Origin: Caulobacteraceae bacterium
GTDB taxonomy: Bacteria > Pseudomonadota > Alphaproteobacteria > Caulobacterales > Caulobacteraceae
Assembly: GCA_028290905.1 (NCBI GenBank)
Contig: JAQGIW010000076.1
Span: forward strand, 1-47,719
DNA length: 47,719 nt
Direction: 5' to 3'
The notes under the pieces are model-generated. The model ran no database searches. It had not been told where the DNA came from and saw only the letters and a list, made by a program, of their open reading frames with translations. Shown one piece after another: positions 15,287 through 24,106 of the stretch (positions within the stretch are counted from its first letter, which is position 1; each line of letters begins with the position of its first letter). A program made the translations under genes and the position numbers.

Positions 15287-16102
15287 TCAGTTCAGCTTCG
15301 ATCGCAGGCGGTCGCGCGCCGCCTGCGCGAAGCGCGCCGCGTCAGGATCGAGGGTCTTCGCGCGGCCCAGCGCCTGAAGCGCGCCCGCCAGCGCGCCTCG
15401 CGCTTCCCGGGCGCTGGCGACATACAGCCAGAACCGATGGTCGGAAGGGTTCAGCAAGGCGCATCTCAGGGCCGCCGCCTCCATCCGCGCGTCGTCTCCG
15501 CCCTGCTGGGCACGGACAAGAATGTTGTTCTGGAGCCGGGTCAACACGGTTCGATCGGTCGCCGGCGCCATCAGGAGGTCGTGCCGGCCGGCCGCGCCGG
15601 GCGGGAGGCCCGCGGATAGAGCGCGGCGCGTCAATTCCGCGGTTTCGACGGGCTCTCCTCCGTTGAAAGGATCGATCGCCATCGGCCCGTCCCGGGTCTC
15701 CAGTCGAAGCAGGAAATGGCCTGGAAAATCCAGCCCTCGCACCACCAGCCCACACCGCCGCGCGACATCGATATAGATTATGCCCAGGGCCACCGGCAGG
15801 CCCTTGCGACGCTCGAAAACCGAGATGATATCGGCGTTGTCCAGATCATCGTACGTGGTGGTATCGCCTGAAAAGCCAAGGTCGCCGGCCATGGTCCCGG
15901 GTAACGCTGTCTGTGGCGGCGCCCACCTGAGTCGTTCCTCCAGTCGTGTCGCCGCTCGCTCGATCAATGCTCGGGCGACCTCCAGGCCGCGGTCCGGCCT
16001 GTCGTGGATCGCGCAAGCGAACGCGGCCCCGATCAGAGGAAATGCCTCGTCCGGCGCGGCGCCGGCGGCGATCAAAGTCTGTTCGGCTTCCTCGCGGGTC
16101 AT
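15287..16102 (-). CDS. SirB1/transglutaminase-like family protein with TPR-like C-terminus
   Basis: This 271-residue protein matches the SirB1 family, a transglutaminase-like domain followed by helical repeats. Evidence is ISVFERRKGLPVALGIIYIDVARRCGL (the conserved L..rkG.PisL..ly...a...G) and VRGLDFPGHFLLRLE (..GvnfPgHFllR), with DPFNGGE after it. The usual catalytic Cys of transglutaminases is not evident. TPR-like repeats follow (LRCALLNPSDHRFWLYVASA). The start is the ATG complementary to 16100-16102; the track extends it by 29 residues without support. The cellular role of SirB1-like proteins is unclear. Confidence 0.82.
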   Translation of the reverse strand: MTREEAEQTLIAAGAAPDEAFPLIGAAFACAIHDRPDRGLEVARALIERAATRLEERLRWAPPQTALPGTMAGDLGFSGDTTTYDDLDNADIISVFERRKGLPVALGIIYIDVARRCGLVVRGLDFPGHFLLRLETRDGPMAIDPFNGGEPVETAELTRRALSAGLPPGAAGRHDLLMAPATDRTVLTRLQNNILVRAQQGGDDARMEAAALRCALLNPSDHRFWLYVASAREARGALAGALQALGRAKTLDPDAARFAQAARDRLRSKLN

Positions 16103-16215
16103 GGGCTGTCCGCATCTCCATACCAGACCGCGCGGCCGACGCAGACATTCTGGACGCGGCGCGGGGGGTGCTCTATCTCGTCGGTGCAAGAAACACTCAT
16201 GGGAAAGACCTCGGG

Positions 16216-17205
16216 ATGAAGACTCGGATCACGGAGATGTTCGGCGTCGAGACGCCGCTTGTCATGGGCGGCATGACGGGGGTCGGCTATGCCGACCTCG
16301 TGGCCGCCGTGGCCAACGCCGGCGCGCTCGGCTTCCTGACCGCCCACATGTTCAAGTCGGGCGAGGAGCTTCTCCAGGAGATCGAGAAGACCAGGAGCCT
16401 CACGGACAAGCCGTTCGGCGTGAACCTCACGCTGCTGCCCTCCATCAATCCCATTCCCTACGACGAGTATCGCGAGGCGATCATCCACTCGGGGATCAAG
16501 ATCGTGGAGACGGCCGGACGCGCGCCCACCGACCATCTGCCGGCCTTCAAGGAACACGGGGTCAAGGTCATCCACAAATGCACCTCGGTGCGTCACTCCG
16601 TTTCGGCGGTGCGGAACGGGGTCGACATCATCAGCATCGACGGCTTCGAGTGCGCCGGCCACCCCGGCGAGGACGACATCGGCCTCATTGTGCTGCTGCC
16701 GGCGACGGTGGACGCGGTGAATGTTCCGGTGATCGCCTCGGGCGGCATGGCCGACGGGCGCAGCCTCGTCGCCGCCCTGGCGCTGGGCGCCGACGCCGTG
16801 AACATGGGGACGCGCTTCCTGGCCACGGTCGAGGCGAAGATCCACGAGAACGTGAAGAAGAAGATCGTGGAGAATACCGAGCGGGACACGGTCCTCGTCG
16901 GCCGCACCCTGCGCAACACCGCCCGCGTGGCGCGCAACGCGATCTCGGAGCAGGTGGCCGAGATCCAGCGCGACCCGACCAAGACCTTCGCCGACGTCAA
17001 GGAGCTGATGGCCGGCGTGCGTGGCCGCGCGAACGTCCTGGAGGGCGGGGACCTGGACGGCGGCATCTGGTCGAGCGGCCAGAGCCAGGCGCTGATCCAC
17101 GACATCCCGACCTGCAAGGAGCTCGTCCGCAACATCATGACCCAGGCCGACGAGATCCTGAGCCAACGGCTCGCCAAGATCTCCGGCAGCCGCGCCCTGG
17201 CCTAG
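16216..17205 (+). CDS. Nitronate monooxygenase-family flavoprotein
   Basis: This 329-residue FMN-dependent TIM-barrel enzyme oxidises alkyl nitronates such as propionate 3-nitronate in characterised members. Evidence is PLVMGGMTGVGYADLVAAVA at the N-terminus, GVNLTLLPSINP, DGFECAGHPGEDDIG (the GxxxGGH/GFECAGHPGE active-site loop), IASGGMADGRSLVAALALGA and VNMGTRFLAT for FMN phosphate binding. I start at ATG 16216 (MKTRITEMFG) where the family begins; the ribosome site is weak. The track's extension overlaps the divergent SirB1 gene. A strong hairpin follows the stop. FabK-like enoyl reductases are relatives, but the GFECAGHPGE loop fits NMO better. Confidence 0.9.
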   Translation: MKTRITEMFGVETPLVMGGMTGVGYADLVAAVANAGALGFLTAHMFKSGEELLQEIEKTRSLTDKPFGVNLTLLPSINPIPYDEYREAIIHSGIKIVETAGRAPTDHLPAFKEHGVKVIHKCTSVRHSVSAVRNGVDIISIDGFECAGHPGEDDIGLIVLLPATVDAVNVPVIASGGMADGRSLVAALALGADAVNMGTRFLATVEAKIHENVKKKIVENTERDTVLVGRTLRNTARVARNAISEQVAEIQRDPTKTFADVKELMAGVRGRANVLEGGDLDGGIWSSGQSQALIHDIPTCKELVRNIMTQADEILSQRLAKISGSRALA

Positions 17206-17223
17206 GCTGCGGCCTTCGGGCTT

Positions 17224-17250
17224 CTTCCCTCCCCTTCACGGGGAGGGAAG
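17224..17250. terminator. Bidirectional terminator hairpin
   Basis: CTTCCCTCCCC (17224-17234) and GGGGAGGGAAG (17240-17250) make a perfect 11-bp stem with a TTCAC loop. It fills the short gap between the nitronate monooxygenase gene and the convergent DUF899 gene. Confidence 0.8.
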
Positions 17251-17253
17251 TCG

Positions 17254-17943
17254 TCAGGCGTAGTCCAGGCTCGGGCGGAAGTCGCCGCGGCCTTCGGGGG
17301 TGAAGTCGAGGGCGGCCCACAGGGGCCAGATCAGGTCGATGTGACGGGCGTCCTGGCCGGGGTCGCGGGGCGCCCAGGCCAGTTCGCTGGCCCAGGCGTG
17401 GCGCACGCCATCGTCGGCGCGGGTGAAGACGTTGAGGATCGGCCGCTCGCGGCCCTCGGCGTCCTCGCCGTGATAGTCGGGGTGGTAGCTGTTGTGGGCC
17501 GACGACAGCAGCCGCACGTTGCGCCAGCCCCGATCTGCCGCGTGGGCGCGGAAGCGGGGAATGGGCGAGCGGGCGACGGCGGCGATGGCGACCTTCTGGG
17601 CGATGTGCGGGATCTGGCCGTCGAGGCCGTCCATCATCGAGGTGCAGGACGGGCAGGCGCGCTCCATCGCCGGGCCGTACATGAAGCTGTACAAAAGGAG
17701 CGTGCTCTTGTCGCCGAACAGCTGCGAGAGGCACACGGGGCGGGCGTCCTCGCCCTCCTCGAAGACGTAGTCGGTGGGGACGGGGCCGCCGGGCGGCAGG
17801 GCGCGGCGCTGGGCGGCGACGGCCTCGGTCTGGCGGCGCAGGGCCATCTCGGCATCCAGCAGGCGGTCGCGGGCGGCGCGATAGGCGGCGCTCTCACCGG
17901 GGAAGCGAACGTCGTGCAGGGTGCGCTCAGCAATGTCGGACAT
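17254..17943 (-). CDS. DUF899 thioredoxin-fold protein
   Basis: This 229-residue protein of the DUF899 thioredoxin-like family has FPGESAAYRAARDRLLDAEM and TDYVFEEG at the N-terminus, LLLYSFMYGPAMERACPSCTSMMDGLDG with a CPSC redox pair at about 96-99, and RNVRLLSSAHNSYHPDYHGE in the second half, where family members have F..D.g. The biochemical role of the family is uncertain. AAAGGACC precedes the ATG. It is monocistronic and convergent with the nitronate monooxygenase gene across a shared hairpin. Confidence 0.88.
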   Translation of the reverse strand: MSDIAERTLHDVRFPGESAAYRAARDRLLDAEMALRRQTEAVAAQRRALPPGGPVPTDYVFEEGEDARPVCLSQLFGDKSTLLLYSFMYGPAMERACPSCTSMMDGLDGQIPHIAQKVAIAAVARSPIPRFRAHAADRGWRNVRLLSSAHNSYHPDYHGEDAEGRERPILNVFTRADDGVRHAWASELAWAPRDPGQDARHIDLIWPLWAALDFTPEGRGDFRPSLDYA

Positions 17944-18013
17944 GGCGGGGTCCTTTCGGCAGGGTTTCGTGACCGAAGGCTACACCCGTCGCCGCCGTCT
18001 GGTAAGCCCCCAC

Positions 18014-19447
18014 TTACGCAGTGGGCGCCGGCGACCAGCCGCCGCCCAGGGCCTTGAAGGCCTGGACCGAGCGGCGGAGCGCCTGGACGCGGGCGCCGGT
18101 GAGCGCGGTTCTCGCATTGCGCCACGTCCTCTCGGCCTGGAGCGTCGAGGTCAGGTCTTCGACGCCGGCGGCGTAGTTCGCCCGCGCGCCACGATAGGCT
18201 GACTGCGCCTCCGCCTCGCCGGTGGTCAGGAGCGCGACGCGGGCCTCGTCGGCGGAGAGGGCGACGAGGGCGTTCTCGGCCTCGCCGTAGGCGGTCTGCA
18301 CCGCCTTCTCGTAGGCGATAATCGCCTGGTCGGCGCGCGCGCCTTGGGCCCGGATCTTGCTCTTCAGCCTGGGCAGATCGAGGATCGGCTGGGTGAGCCC
18401 CAGCCCGATGGACCAGAACTCACTGCTGGCGGGCCCGCCGAAGCCCGGCCCGGCGCTGATCCCCAGCTCCGGGTTCAGGGTCAGCCTCGGAAGGAGCGCC
18501 AGCTGGTCGAGCTTGAGCTGGCCCAACGCCGATGCGACCGCCTCGGCCGCTTCGCGGACGTCCGGGCGACGGGCGAGAAGCTCGCCTGGCGCGGTGGTCG
18601 GTACGGCAGGCGGCGTTCCGGCCTCGGCCGGCGTGGGGAGGCTGTCCAGCGGGTCGACGCCCTGTCCCACCAGGACCAGCAGGATGCGGCGGGCGACATG
18701 CAGTTGGCTGGCAAGGTCGGCGACCCGGGCGTCCGCCTGGGCGACGAGGGCGGCGGTCTGCTCGGCGTCGGCTGTCGAGCCCACGCCGTGGACGGCTCTC
18801 CTGCGCGCGATATCCGCGAGTCCGCGCTGGATGCGCTGCTCTTCCCGGGCGTCCTCGAGCTGGATGGCCAGACCGCGGGCCTGGAAGAGCTGGTCGGCGA
18901 CGTTGGCCGCGAGGCTCGTCCGGGTGGCTTCGTAGTCGAAGCGCGCCGCGGCGAGGTCGGCGTTGGCCTTGCCGCGCGCCGCGCGAGCGCGCCCGAACAG
19001 GTCGATCTCCCAGCTCACGCTGAAGTCGGCGCTGTAGCTGTTGGTGGTCCCCGAGTTGTCGAGCGAGACCGGGCCGGCGCCGGGGATGAAGATGGCCGAG
19101 GGACCCGAGAGGAGATGGCTGGCGGTCTTGACGGCCGAGCCCTGCAACCCGCCCTGCGGCCAATAGGCCGCGAGCGCGCCGCCGCGTACGGCGACCGCCT
19201 CGTCGAGGCGGGCGCGGGCGCTGCGGGCGTCCGGCGCGTCGGCCAACGCCTGGCGGATGAGCTGCTCCAGCTGCGGATCGTCGTAAGCGCTCCACCACCG
19301 CTCCAGGGGCGCCCCCGGCCGGGTGATGTCCCTCGGGGCCTCGAAGGCCACGGGAAGATGGATGTCTGGCCTGGGTGTGTGCCGCCCCGACGCGCAGCCC
19401 GCCAGCAGCGACAAGGTCGCCAGAAGCGACGGGCCGGCCCTATTCAT
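18014..19447 (-). CDS. NodT-family outer-membrane efflux lipoprotein (TolC-like)
   Basis: This 477-residue outer-membrane channel component has a lipoprotein signal ending LSLLAGCASG with a good lipobox (L-A-G-C). PLERWWSAYDDPQLEQLIRQ is the typical NodT opening. Two OEP domains follow, with SWEIDLFGRARAARGKANAD (W.lDlfG) and YGEAENALVALSADEARVAL in the second. The start is the ATG complementary to 19445-19447, overlapping the end of the permease gene by 8 bases, so it is translationally coupled. As the last gene of the operon it supplies the exit duct for the tripartite pump. Confidence 0.92.
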   Translation of the reverse strand: MNRAGPSLLATLSLLAGCASGRHTPRPDIHLPVAFEAPRDITRPGAPLERWWSAYDDPQLEQLIRQALADAPDARSARARLDEAVAVRGGALAAYWPQGGLQGSAVKTASHLLSGPSAIFIPGAGPVSLDNSGTTNSYSADFSVSWEIDLFGRARAARGKANADLAAARFDYEATRTSLAANVADQLFQARGLAIQLEDAREEQRIQRGLADIARRRAVHGVGSTADAEQTAALVAQADARVADLASQLHVARRILLVLVGQGVDPLDSLPTPAEAGTPPAVPTTAPGELLARRPDVREAAEAVASALGQLKLDQLALLPRLTLNPELGISAGPGFGGPASSEFWSIGLGLTQPILDLPRLKSKIRAQGARADQAIIAYEKAVQTAYGEAENALVALSADEARVALLTTGEAEAQSAYRGARANYAAGVEDLTSTLQAERTWRNARTALTGARVQALRRSVQAFKALGGGWSPAPTA

Positions 19448-21899
19448 AGCGTAGCGCCCCGACGGGCTTGGCCCGCGCCACCCGCAGCGCATGGACGAAG
19501 ACCGTCGCCCAGGCGATGACCAGGGCGGCCCCCGCCGCGGCGGCGAAGGTCCACGGCGCCAGGTCCACGTGGTAGGCGAAGCCGCCCAGCCACCCGGTGA
19601 GGACCAGGAAGCTGACTGGCCAGGCGATCAGGTTGGCCCACAGCACCGGCTTGGTGAACTGCCAGATCAGCAGCCGCAGGATGTCGCCCGTGTCCGCGCC
19701 CATGGCCTTGCGGATGCCGATCTCCTTGGTGCGCCGCTCGGTGGTGTAGGCCGACAGGGCGAACAGGCCGAGCGCCGCGATCGACAGGGCGACGACGGCG
19801 GCGATGGTGATCAAGGCGCCCTGGATGATGGTGTCGATGTAGAGCCGAAGGGTGAACAGCGTCACGAACACGCGCTGGATGGGCGCGTCGCCTTCGATCC
19901 GCTTCCAGACCCGGTCGATGCCCGCGAGGCTCTCCGGAATGCGGCGGCCGTCGAGCTTCGCGCTCAGGGCGATGGAGTAGTACGAGACCTTCGGGCCGAC
20001 CATGTACAGGGTCGCCTCGATCGGCGACCGCATCGAACCGAAGGTGAAGTCCGGGATGACGCCGATGATCTGGGAAGGACGCGCCGGATCCTGGCCGAAG
20101 GCGGTCGTGGGATCGGCGTGGAAATGCCACATCACCGTGTGGCCCAGCGCGGCTTGCGGCGACGTGTAGCCGAGTTTCTTCACGGCCGTTTCGTTGATGA
20201 CGACCGGCGGGTTGACCTCGGAGCCGGCGAGGAAACCGTCGCTCGGTCGGCTCCGGTCGAACAGGCGCCCCGCCAGCGGCTTCAGGCCGTAGACTTCGAA
20301 GAACCCGAAATCCACCGGCGCGATGGTCATGGTTTCGTGCCTGCCGTCGATGACAGAGTCGTCGAGGATGTTGGAGAGAGACGGCAGGAGCGTGCTCGCC
20401 GAGGCGCACGCCGCCCTTTGCACCCCGGGAACGGTGAGCACCGCGTCGCGCAGCCTGTCCGTGCAGGGGCTGGCGGCGATGAACAGGACCTGGTCCTTGT
20501 CGAGCCGCATGCCCTGGTTGAGGGCGTACCAGGTCTGGCGGGCGATGGTGATGGCGCCGAGAACCAGGGCGATCAGAACCGCGAACTGGACGATCACCAG
20601 CGCCTGCCGCACGCCCACCCCGCCGCCTGTTGGCGGCAGTCCGCCCTTCAGCACCGCCGCCGGGCGGAAAGCGGAGAGCACGAAGGCGGGATAGGCGCCG
20701 GCCAGGATCGCCACGAGCAACGCAGCCACGCCGATGCCGGCGGCGAGCATCGGGTCGGTCGCGTAGTCGAAGGCGATACGCCGCTGCAGCAGGGCGTTGA
20801 AGGCCGGCAACGCCAGCTCGGCGATGGCGATCGCGAACACCACGGCGAAGACCACATAGAGGAAGGCCTCGCCCATGAACTGAACGATGAGGTCGCGCCG
20901 GGAGGCGCCGGCCGCCTTGCGCACGCCGACCTCGACCGCGCGCCGCCCCGCCCGGGCGGTCATGAGGGTGATGAAATTGATCGCCGCGACCAGCACGACG
21001 AGCACGCCGACCCCGGCGATGGCGGCGATCACCGTCTTGTCGCCGGCGGGTTTGAACGCGCCTTGGGTGGAAGGCCGCAAGTGGATGGCGGTGAGGGGGA
21101 CGGGGCGAACGATGATCTTGGTTTTCGCCCAGGTCGAGTTGTATCGCTCCAATGCGTAGTGTCGCCGCACAAACCCGGGGAGTTGCGGCTCGATCGTCGA
21201 CACCGACGATCCGGGCCGTAGACGAACGTAGGTCGCCACGACGTTGTTGAGCGGGGTGTCCACCTGTTGCAGGTGGGTCAGGGCGCTATAGGGAGAGCGG
21301 CCCGAGGCGAAGATGTCGGAGATCAGGTGGGTGTTCGACGGCAGGTCTTCGAGCACGGCCGTCACCCGCATCGGATGCTTGTCGACGAGCAGGGCTTCGC
21401 CGATCGGCGCGTCGCGCCCGAAGTACTTGCGGGCGACGGTCCGGGTAAGGACGATGCTGTCGGGCGCGTCGAGCGAGCCGGCGAGATCGCCCGCGATCGT
21501 GGGCATCGGCATGACCCGGAAGAAGTCCTGATCGGCCCAGCCAAGGTTCGGCTCGGCCGCCGAGAAGTTCCCTCTTTGCACGGAAGGGGGGAAGTTCGCC
21601 GTCGAGAGCCTGGCGGCGTATTGCACCTGCCGGAAGTCGAGCTTCAGCGCGGGCGCCAGCATCATCGGCGTGACATCCGATTCGATGGCCCTCTCGCCGA
21701 CGTTGAGGATGCTTTCGGAGACCCGGTAGACTTGGCTGTTCCCCGGGACGAAGCGGTCGTAGCTGTACTCATCGCGCACGAAGAGGGCGATGAGCATCGC
21801 CGCGGCGAAGCCGATAGCCAGGCCGGCGATGGTCACGCCGGCATAAAGACGGTTGCGCGCCAAGTTGCGCAGAGCCGCCGCGAAATAGCTTCTGAACAT
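19440..21899 (-). CDS. FtsX/MacB-type ABC transporter permease
   Basis: This 819-residue permease has two MacB-PCD/FtsX modules. A first helix (NRLYAGVTIAGLAIGFAAAMLIALFV) is followed by a large periplasmic domain, then three helices (VIAAIAGVGVLVVLVAAINFITLM, AFLYVVFAVVFAIAIAELAL, and GVAALLVAILAGAYPAFVLS). The pattern repeats from about residue 430 and ends with helices around 700-800. ERRTKEIGIRKAMGADTGDI is the coupling helix next to the ATPase. This family works by mechanotransmission, exporting peptides, siderophores, antibiotics or lipids. It sits between the ATPase and NodT genes and is separated from the ATPase gene by an inserted 65-bp repeat. Confidence 0.92.
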   Translation of the reverse strand: MFRSYFAAALRNLARNRLYAGVTIAGLAIGFAAAMLIALFVRDEYSYDRFVPGNSQVYRVSESILNVGERAIESDVTPMMLAPALKLDFRQVQYAARLSTANFPPSVQRGNFSAAEPNLGWADQDFFRVMPMPTIAGDLAGSLDAPDSIVLTRTVARKYFGRDAPIGEALLVDKHPMRVTAVLEDLPSNTHLISDIFASGRSPYSALTHLQQVDTPLNNVVATYVRLRPGSSVSTIEPQLPGFVRRHYALERYNSTWAKTKIIVRPVPLTAIHLRPSTQGAFKPAGDKTVIAAIAGVGVLVVLVAAINFITLMTARAGRRAVEVGVRKAAGASRRDLIVQFMGEAFLYVVFAVVFAIAIAELALPAFNALLQRRIAFDYATDPMLAAGIGVAALLVAILAGAYPAFVLSAFRPAAVLKGGLPPTGGGVGVRQALVIVQFAVLIALVLGAITIARQTWYALNQGMRLDKDQVLFIAASPCTDRLRDAVLTVPGVQRAACASASTLLPSLSNILDDSVIDGRHETMTIAPVDFGFFEVYGLKPLAGRLFDRSRPSDGFLAGSEVNPPVVINETAVKKLGYTSPQAALGHTVMWHFHADPTTAFGQDPARPSQIIGVIPDFTFGSMRSPIEATLYMVGPKVSYYSIALSAKLDGRRIPESLAGIDRVWKRIEGDAPIQRVFVTLFTLRLYIDTIIQGALITIAAVVALSIAALGLFALSAYTTERRTKEIGIRKAMGADTGDILRLLIWQFTKPVLWANLIAWPVSFLVLTGWLGGFAYHVDLAPWTFAAAAGAALVIAWATVFVHALRVARAKPVGALRYE

Positions 21900-21910
21900 G
21901 GGCTTCGCTC

Positions 21911-21975
21911 CTCTAGTTCTTTGTTTTAACGCGCGTTTTGTCCCGAAAACCGGTTCCCGCTTTTCGGAACGCGCT
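21911..21975. repeat. 65-bp dispersed intergenic repeat, copy 1 (inside the efflux operon)
   Basis: This segment, from CTCTAGTTCTTTG through GAAAACCGGTTCCCG to GGAACGCGCT, is nearly the same as 26024-26087, with about ten differences and one indel. The core GAAAACCGGTTCCC is shared exactly. Its end overlaps the T of the ATPase stop triplet (TCA on the plus strand). Sequences of this kind are widespread between genes in Caulobacterales and Rhizobiales, which is a memory-based statement. Confidence 0.8.
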
Positions 21976-22655
21976 CACGCAGCCAGAAGGGTTTCGCTGA
22001 CCACGCGGCCGTCGAGCAGCTTGATCGATCGCTGGGCGAGGGCGGCGTGGGCCAGGGAATGGGTCACCATGACCACCGTGACGCCGTCGGCCGCCGCCTG
22101 GGTGAGCAGCGCCATCACCGCCTCACCATTGGCCGTATCCAGGTTGCCGGTGGGCTCGTCCGCCAGGATCAGCTTGGGCCGGGAGACCAGCGCGCGCGCG
22201 ACGGCGACCCGTTGCTGCTGCCCGCCCGAGAGCTGCTGCGGACGATGGCCGGCGCGGTGGGCGATGCCCACCCGCTCGAGCGCCTCGGCGACCCGGCTTC
22301 TGCGCTCGCCGCCGGCGTCCCGGCGATAGATCAACGCCACCTCGACATTCTCGGCCACCGTCAGGTCGTCGATCAGGTTGAAGCTCTGGAAGACAAATCC
22401 CAGCTTGTCGCGGCGCAGCCGTGTCAGGGTCTTTTCGGGATACCCGGCGACATCCTCGCCGAAGAACTCGTAGGCCCCGCTTGTCGGGCTATCCAGGAGG
22501 CCCAGCACATTGAGCAAGGTGGACTTGCCGCACCCCGAGGGCCCCATGATGGCGACGAATTCGCCGGCCCCGATCTCCAGCGAGACGTCATCCAGCGCCA
22601 GGGTCTCTATGTCCGTCGTCCGGTAGGTCTTGCAGACGTTCGTCAGTTTCAACAT
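21975..22655 (-). CDS. ABC transporter ATP-binding protein (LolD/MacB type)
   Basis: This 226-residue ATPase has Walker A GPSGCGKST (about 38-46), signature LSGGQQQRVAVARAL, Walker B LILADEPTGNLD and the switch His in VMVTHSLAHA. The GNLDTANGEAV segment is typical of the LolD/MacB/FtsE group that partners FtsX-like permeases. It starts 12 bases after the membrane-fusion gene. Together with the permease it energises the tripartite exporter. Its stop codon adjoins the inserted repeat. Confidence 0.95.
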   Translation of the reverse strand: MLKLTNVCKTYRTTDIETLALDDVSLEIGAGEFVAIMGPSGCGKSTLLNVLGLLDSPTSGAYEFFGEDVAGYPEKTLTRLRRDKLGFVFQSFNLIDDLTVAENVEVALIYRRDAGGERRSRVAEALERVGIAHRAGHRPQQLSGGQQQRVAVARALVSRPKLILADEPTGNLDTANGEAVMALLTQAAADGVTVVMVTHSLAHAALAQRSIKLLDGRVVSETLLAA

Positions 22656-22667
22656 CTCTGGGGTTCC

Positions 22668-23939
22668 CTATTTGGCAAGGTTGACGCGATCGACTTTCTC
22701 GAAACCGGTGTAGTCGGAGGTGATGACCCGATCGCCGGGCTTCAGACCGCTCAGGATCTCGACCTGTTCGGCATTGCGTCCCCCGATCTTGACACGCCGC
22801 CGCTCGGCGAAGCGGCCGCCAGCGTCTGCCACCATCACCCAGTCGCCGCCGGAGCGCTCCAGGAAGCCCCCCGCCGGCAAGATCACCGCCGGCCGATCCC
22901 CGCCCAGCGAGAGCTTGCCTTCCACGGCCTGGCCCGGTCGCAAACCGGATGGCGTGGGCCCCTCGAAGGCGAGGTCGACGGTGAAGACGCCGTCCTTGAC
23001 CTGCGGATAGACGCGCTCGGCGCGGAGCTTCCAATTGCGGCCATCGATGTCGACATCGGCGCTCTGCCCCACCCGCACCCGCCCGAGATAGAATTCGTCG
23101 ACCGTCGCGGTGACCTTGAAGCCGGTGTTGGGCACGATCTCGCCGAGCCGGTCGCCGCGGTTGTGGTTCTCGCCGACGTTCTGGATGAGAGAGGCGAGCT
23201 GACCGCTGACCGGCGCCTTGACCACCAGATTGTCGAGCTTGCCATGGGTGATGGCGAGGCTCTTGTGCAGGCTGACCAGTTCGGCGCGGATCGCGGGAAG
23301 CTGCCGCAGCCGCAGAGCTTCCTCGCCGGCGTTGGTCCGGGCCTGCAGCGGACGAAGGCGCACATTGTAGGCGAGCTCGTCGCGCAGCTGGTCGCTGGTC
23401 TCCACCGGGATATAGCCATCGGCCGACAGCTCGCGCCGGCGGTCGGCGGCCCGGCCGAGCCGCACGATATTGTAGTCGATCTGGACGGCGGCCTTCTCGT
23501 TGGCGAGCCGGCTGTCCTCGAGCTGCTTTTCATAGGACTGAAGCTGGGTGATCGATTCGACCAGACGGCCTTCGCGGTCGAGTACGTCCAGTTCCAGTTC
23601 GGTGTTGCGGAAGGCGAGAAGCGGCTGGCCGGCGGTCACCATGTCGCCGCCGCGCGCCATCACCCGTTGGACCTGACCGCCCTCCTCGGCGTCGAGAAAG
23701 ATGATGTCGTGCGGAACGACCTTCCCCCGCAGCGGGGTCAGGTCGTGGAAGACGCCTCTCTGGACGGTGTCGATGGTCACGCTCGTGGCCGGGACGCGCA
23801 CGGATCGTTGCGTCGCCCCGAAGAAGCTCGCGCCGAGGTAGGCGACCACGCCCAGTCCCACGACCAGGGCGCCCCCTATGAGAATCCGCCGGCTGCGCCA
23901 CCTCGACCGCGGGATCCTCCGATCCATGTCCGTGCTCAT
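22668..23939 (-). CDS. HlyD/MacA-type periplasmic membrane fusion protein
   Basis: This 423-residue adaptor has one N-terminal membrane anchor (RRILIGGALVVGLGVVAYLG). It then has a lipoyl half (PLRGKVVPHDIIFLDAEEGG, QVQRVMARGGDMVTAGQPLL), a long coiled-coil hairpin (LVESITQLQSYEKQLEDSRL onward), the second lipoyl half (KLDNLVVKAPVSGQLASLIQ) and beta-barrel and membrane-proximal domains. It links the ABC permease to the NodT channel. It is the first gene of the operon, divergent from the response-regulator gene, and the shared 167-bp region carries inverted repeats. Confidence 0.92.
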   Translation of the reverse strand: MSTDMDRRIPRSRWRSRRILIGGALVVGLGVVAYLGASFFGATQRSVRVPATSVTIDTVQRGVFHDLTPLRGKVVPHDIIFLDAEEGGQVQRVMARGGDMVTAGQPLLAFRNTELELDVLDREGRLVESITQLQSYEKQLEDSRLANEKAAVQIDYNIVRLGRAADRRRELSADGYIPVETSDQLRDELAYNVRLRPLQARTNAGEEALRLRQLPAIRAELVSLHKSLAITHGKLDNLVVKAPVSGQLASLIQNVGENHNRGDRLGEIVPNTGFKVTATVDEFYLGRVRVGQSADVDIDGRNWKLRAERVYPQVKDGVFTVDLAFEGPTPSGLRPGQAVEGKLSLGGDRPAVILPAGGFLERSGGDWVMVADAGGRFAERRRVKIGGRNAEQVEILSGLKPGDRVITSDYTGFEKVDRVNLAK

Positions 23940-24017
23940 CGGCCTCCTCCAACGACTCGAATATGAAGCGGGATCGCCATCTGATGAAACACTGCAGAAT
24001 CAACGGGTTATCGGAAA

Positions 24018-24059
24018 GTCGAATTCGACCTCGCAGTCGGACTGTCCGGGAACGGACAG
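24018..24059. promoter_or_regulatory. Candidate response-regulator site in the efflux/two-component divergent promoter
   Basis: CTGTCCG (24042-24048) and CGGACAG (24053-24059) form a perfect 7-bp dyad with a 4-base spacer. A separate 12-bp perfect palindrome, GTCGAATTCGAC, lies at 24018-24029. Both are between the divergent membrane-fusion and response-regulator genes. A Fis-type dimeric helix-turn-helix would suit the CTGTCCG dyad, so autoregulation and control of the efflux operon is inferred. Confidence 0.65.
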
Positions 24060-24106
24060 GCGGGAGCCGATGGGCGCCGCGCGCGGACTGCGCTAGCCTC
24101 CTCGCC

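Noticed and set aside
19491-21221. 576-residue plus-strand ORF
   Set aside because: It is the antisense shadow of the ABC permease gene, with low-complexity Arg/Asp/Gly translation.
22047-23966. 639-residue plus-strand ORF
   Set aside because: It is antisense to the ABC ATPase and membrane fusion genes.
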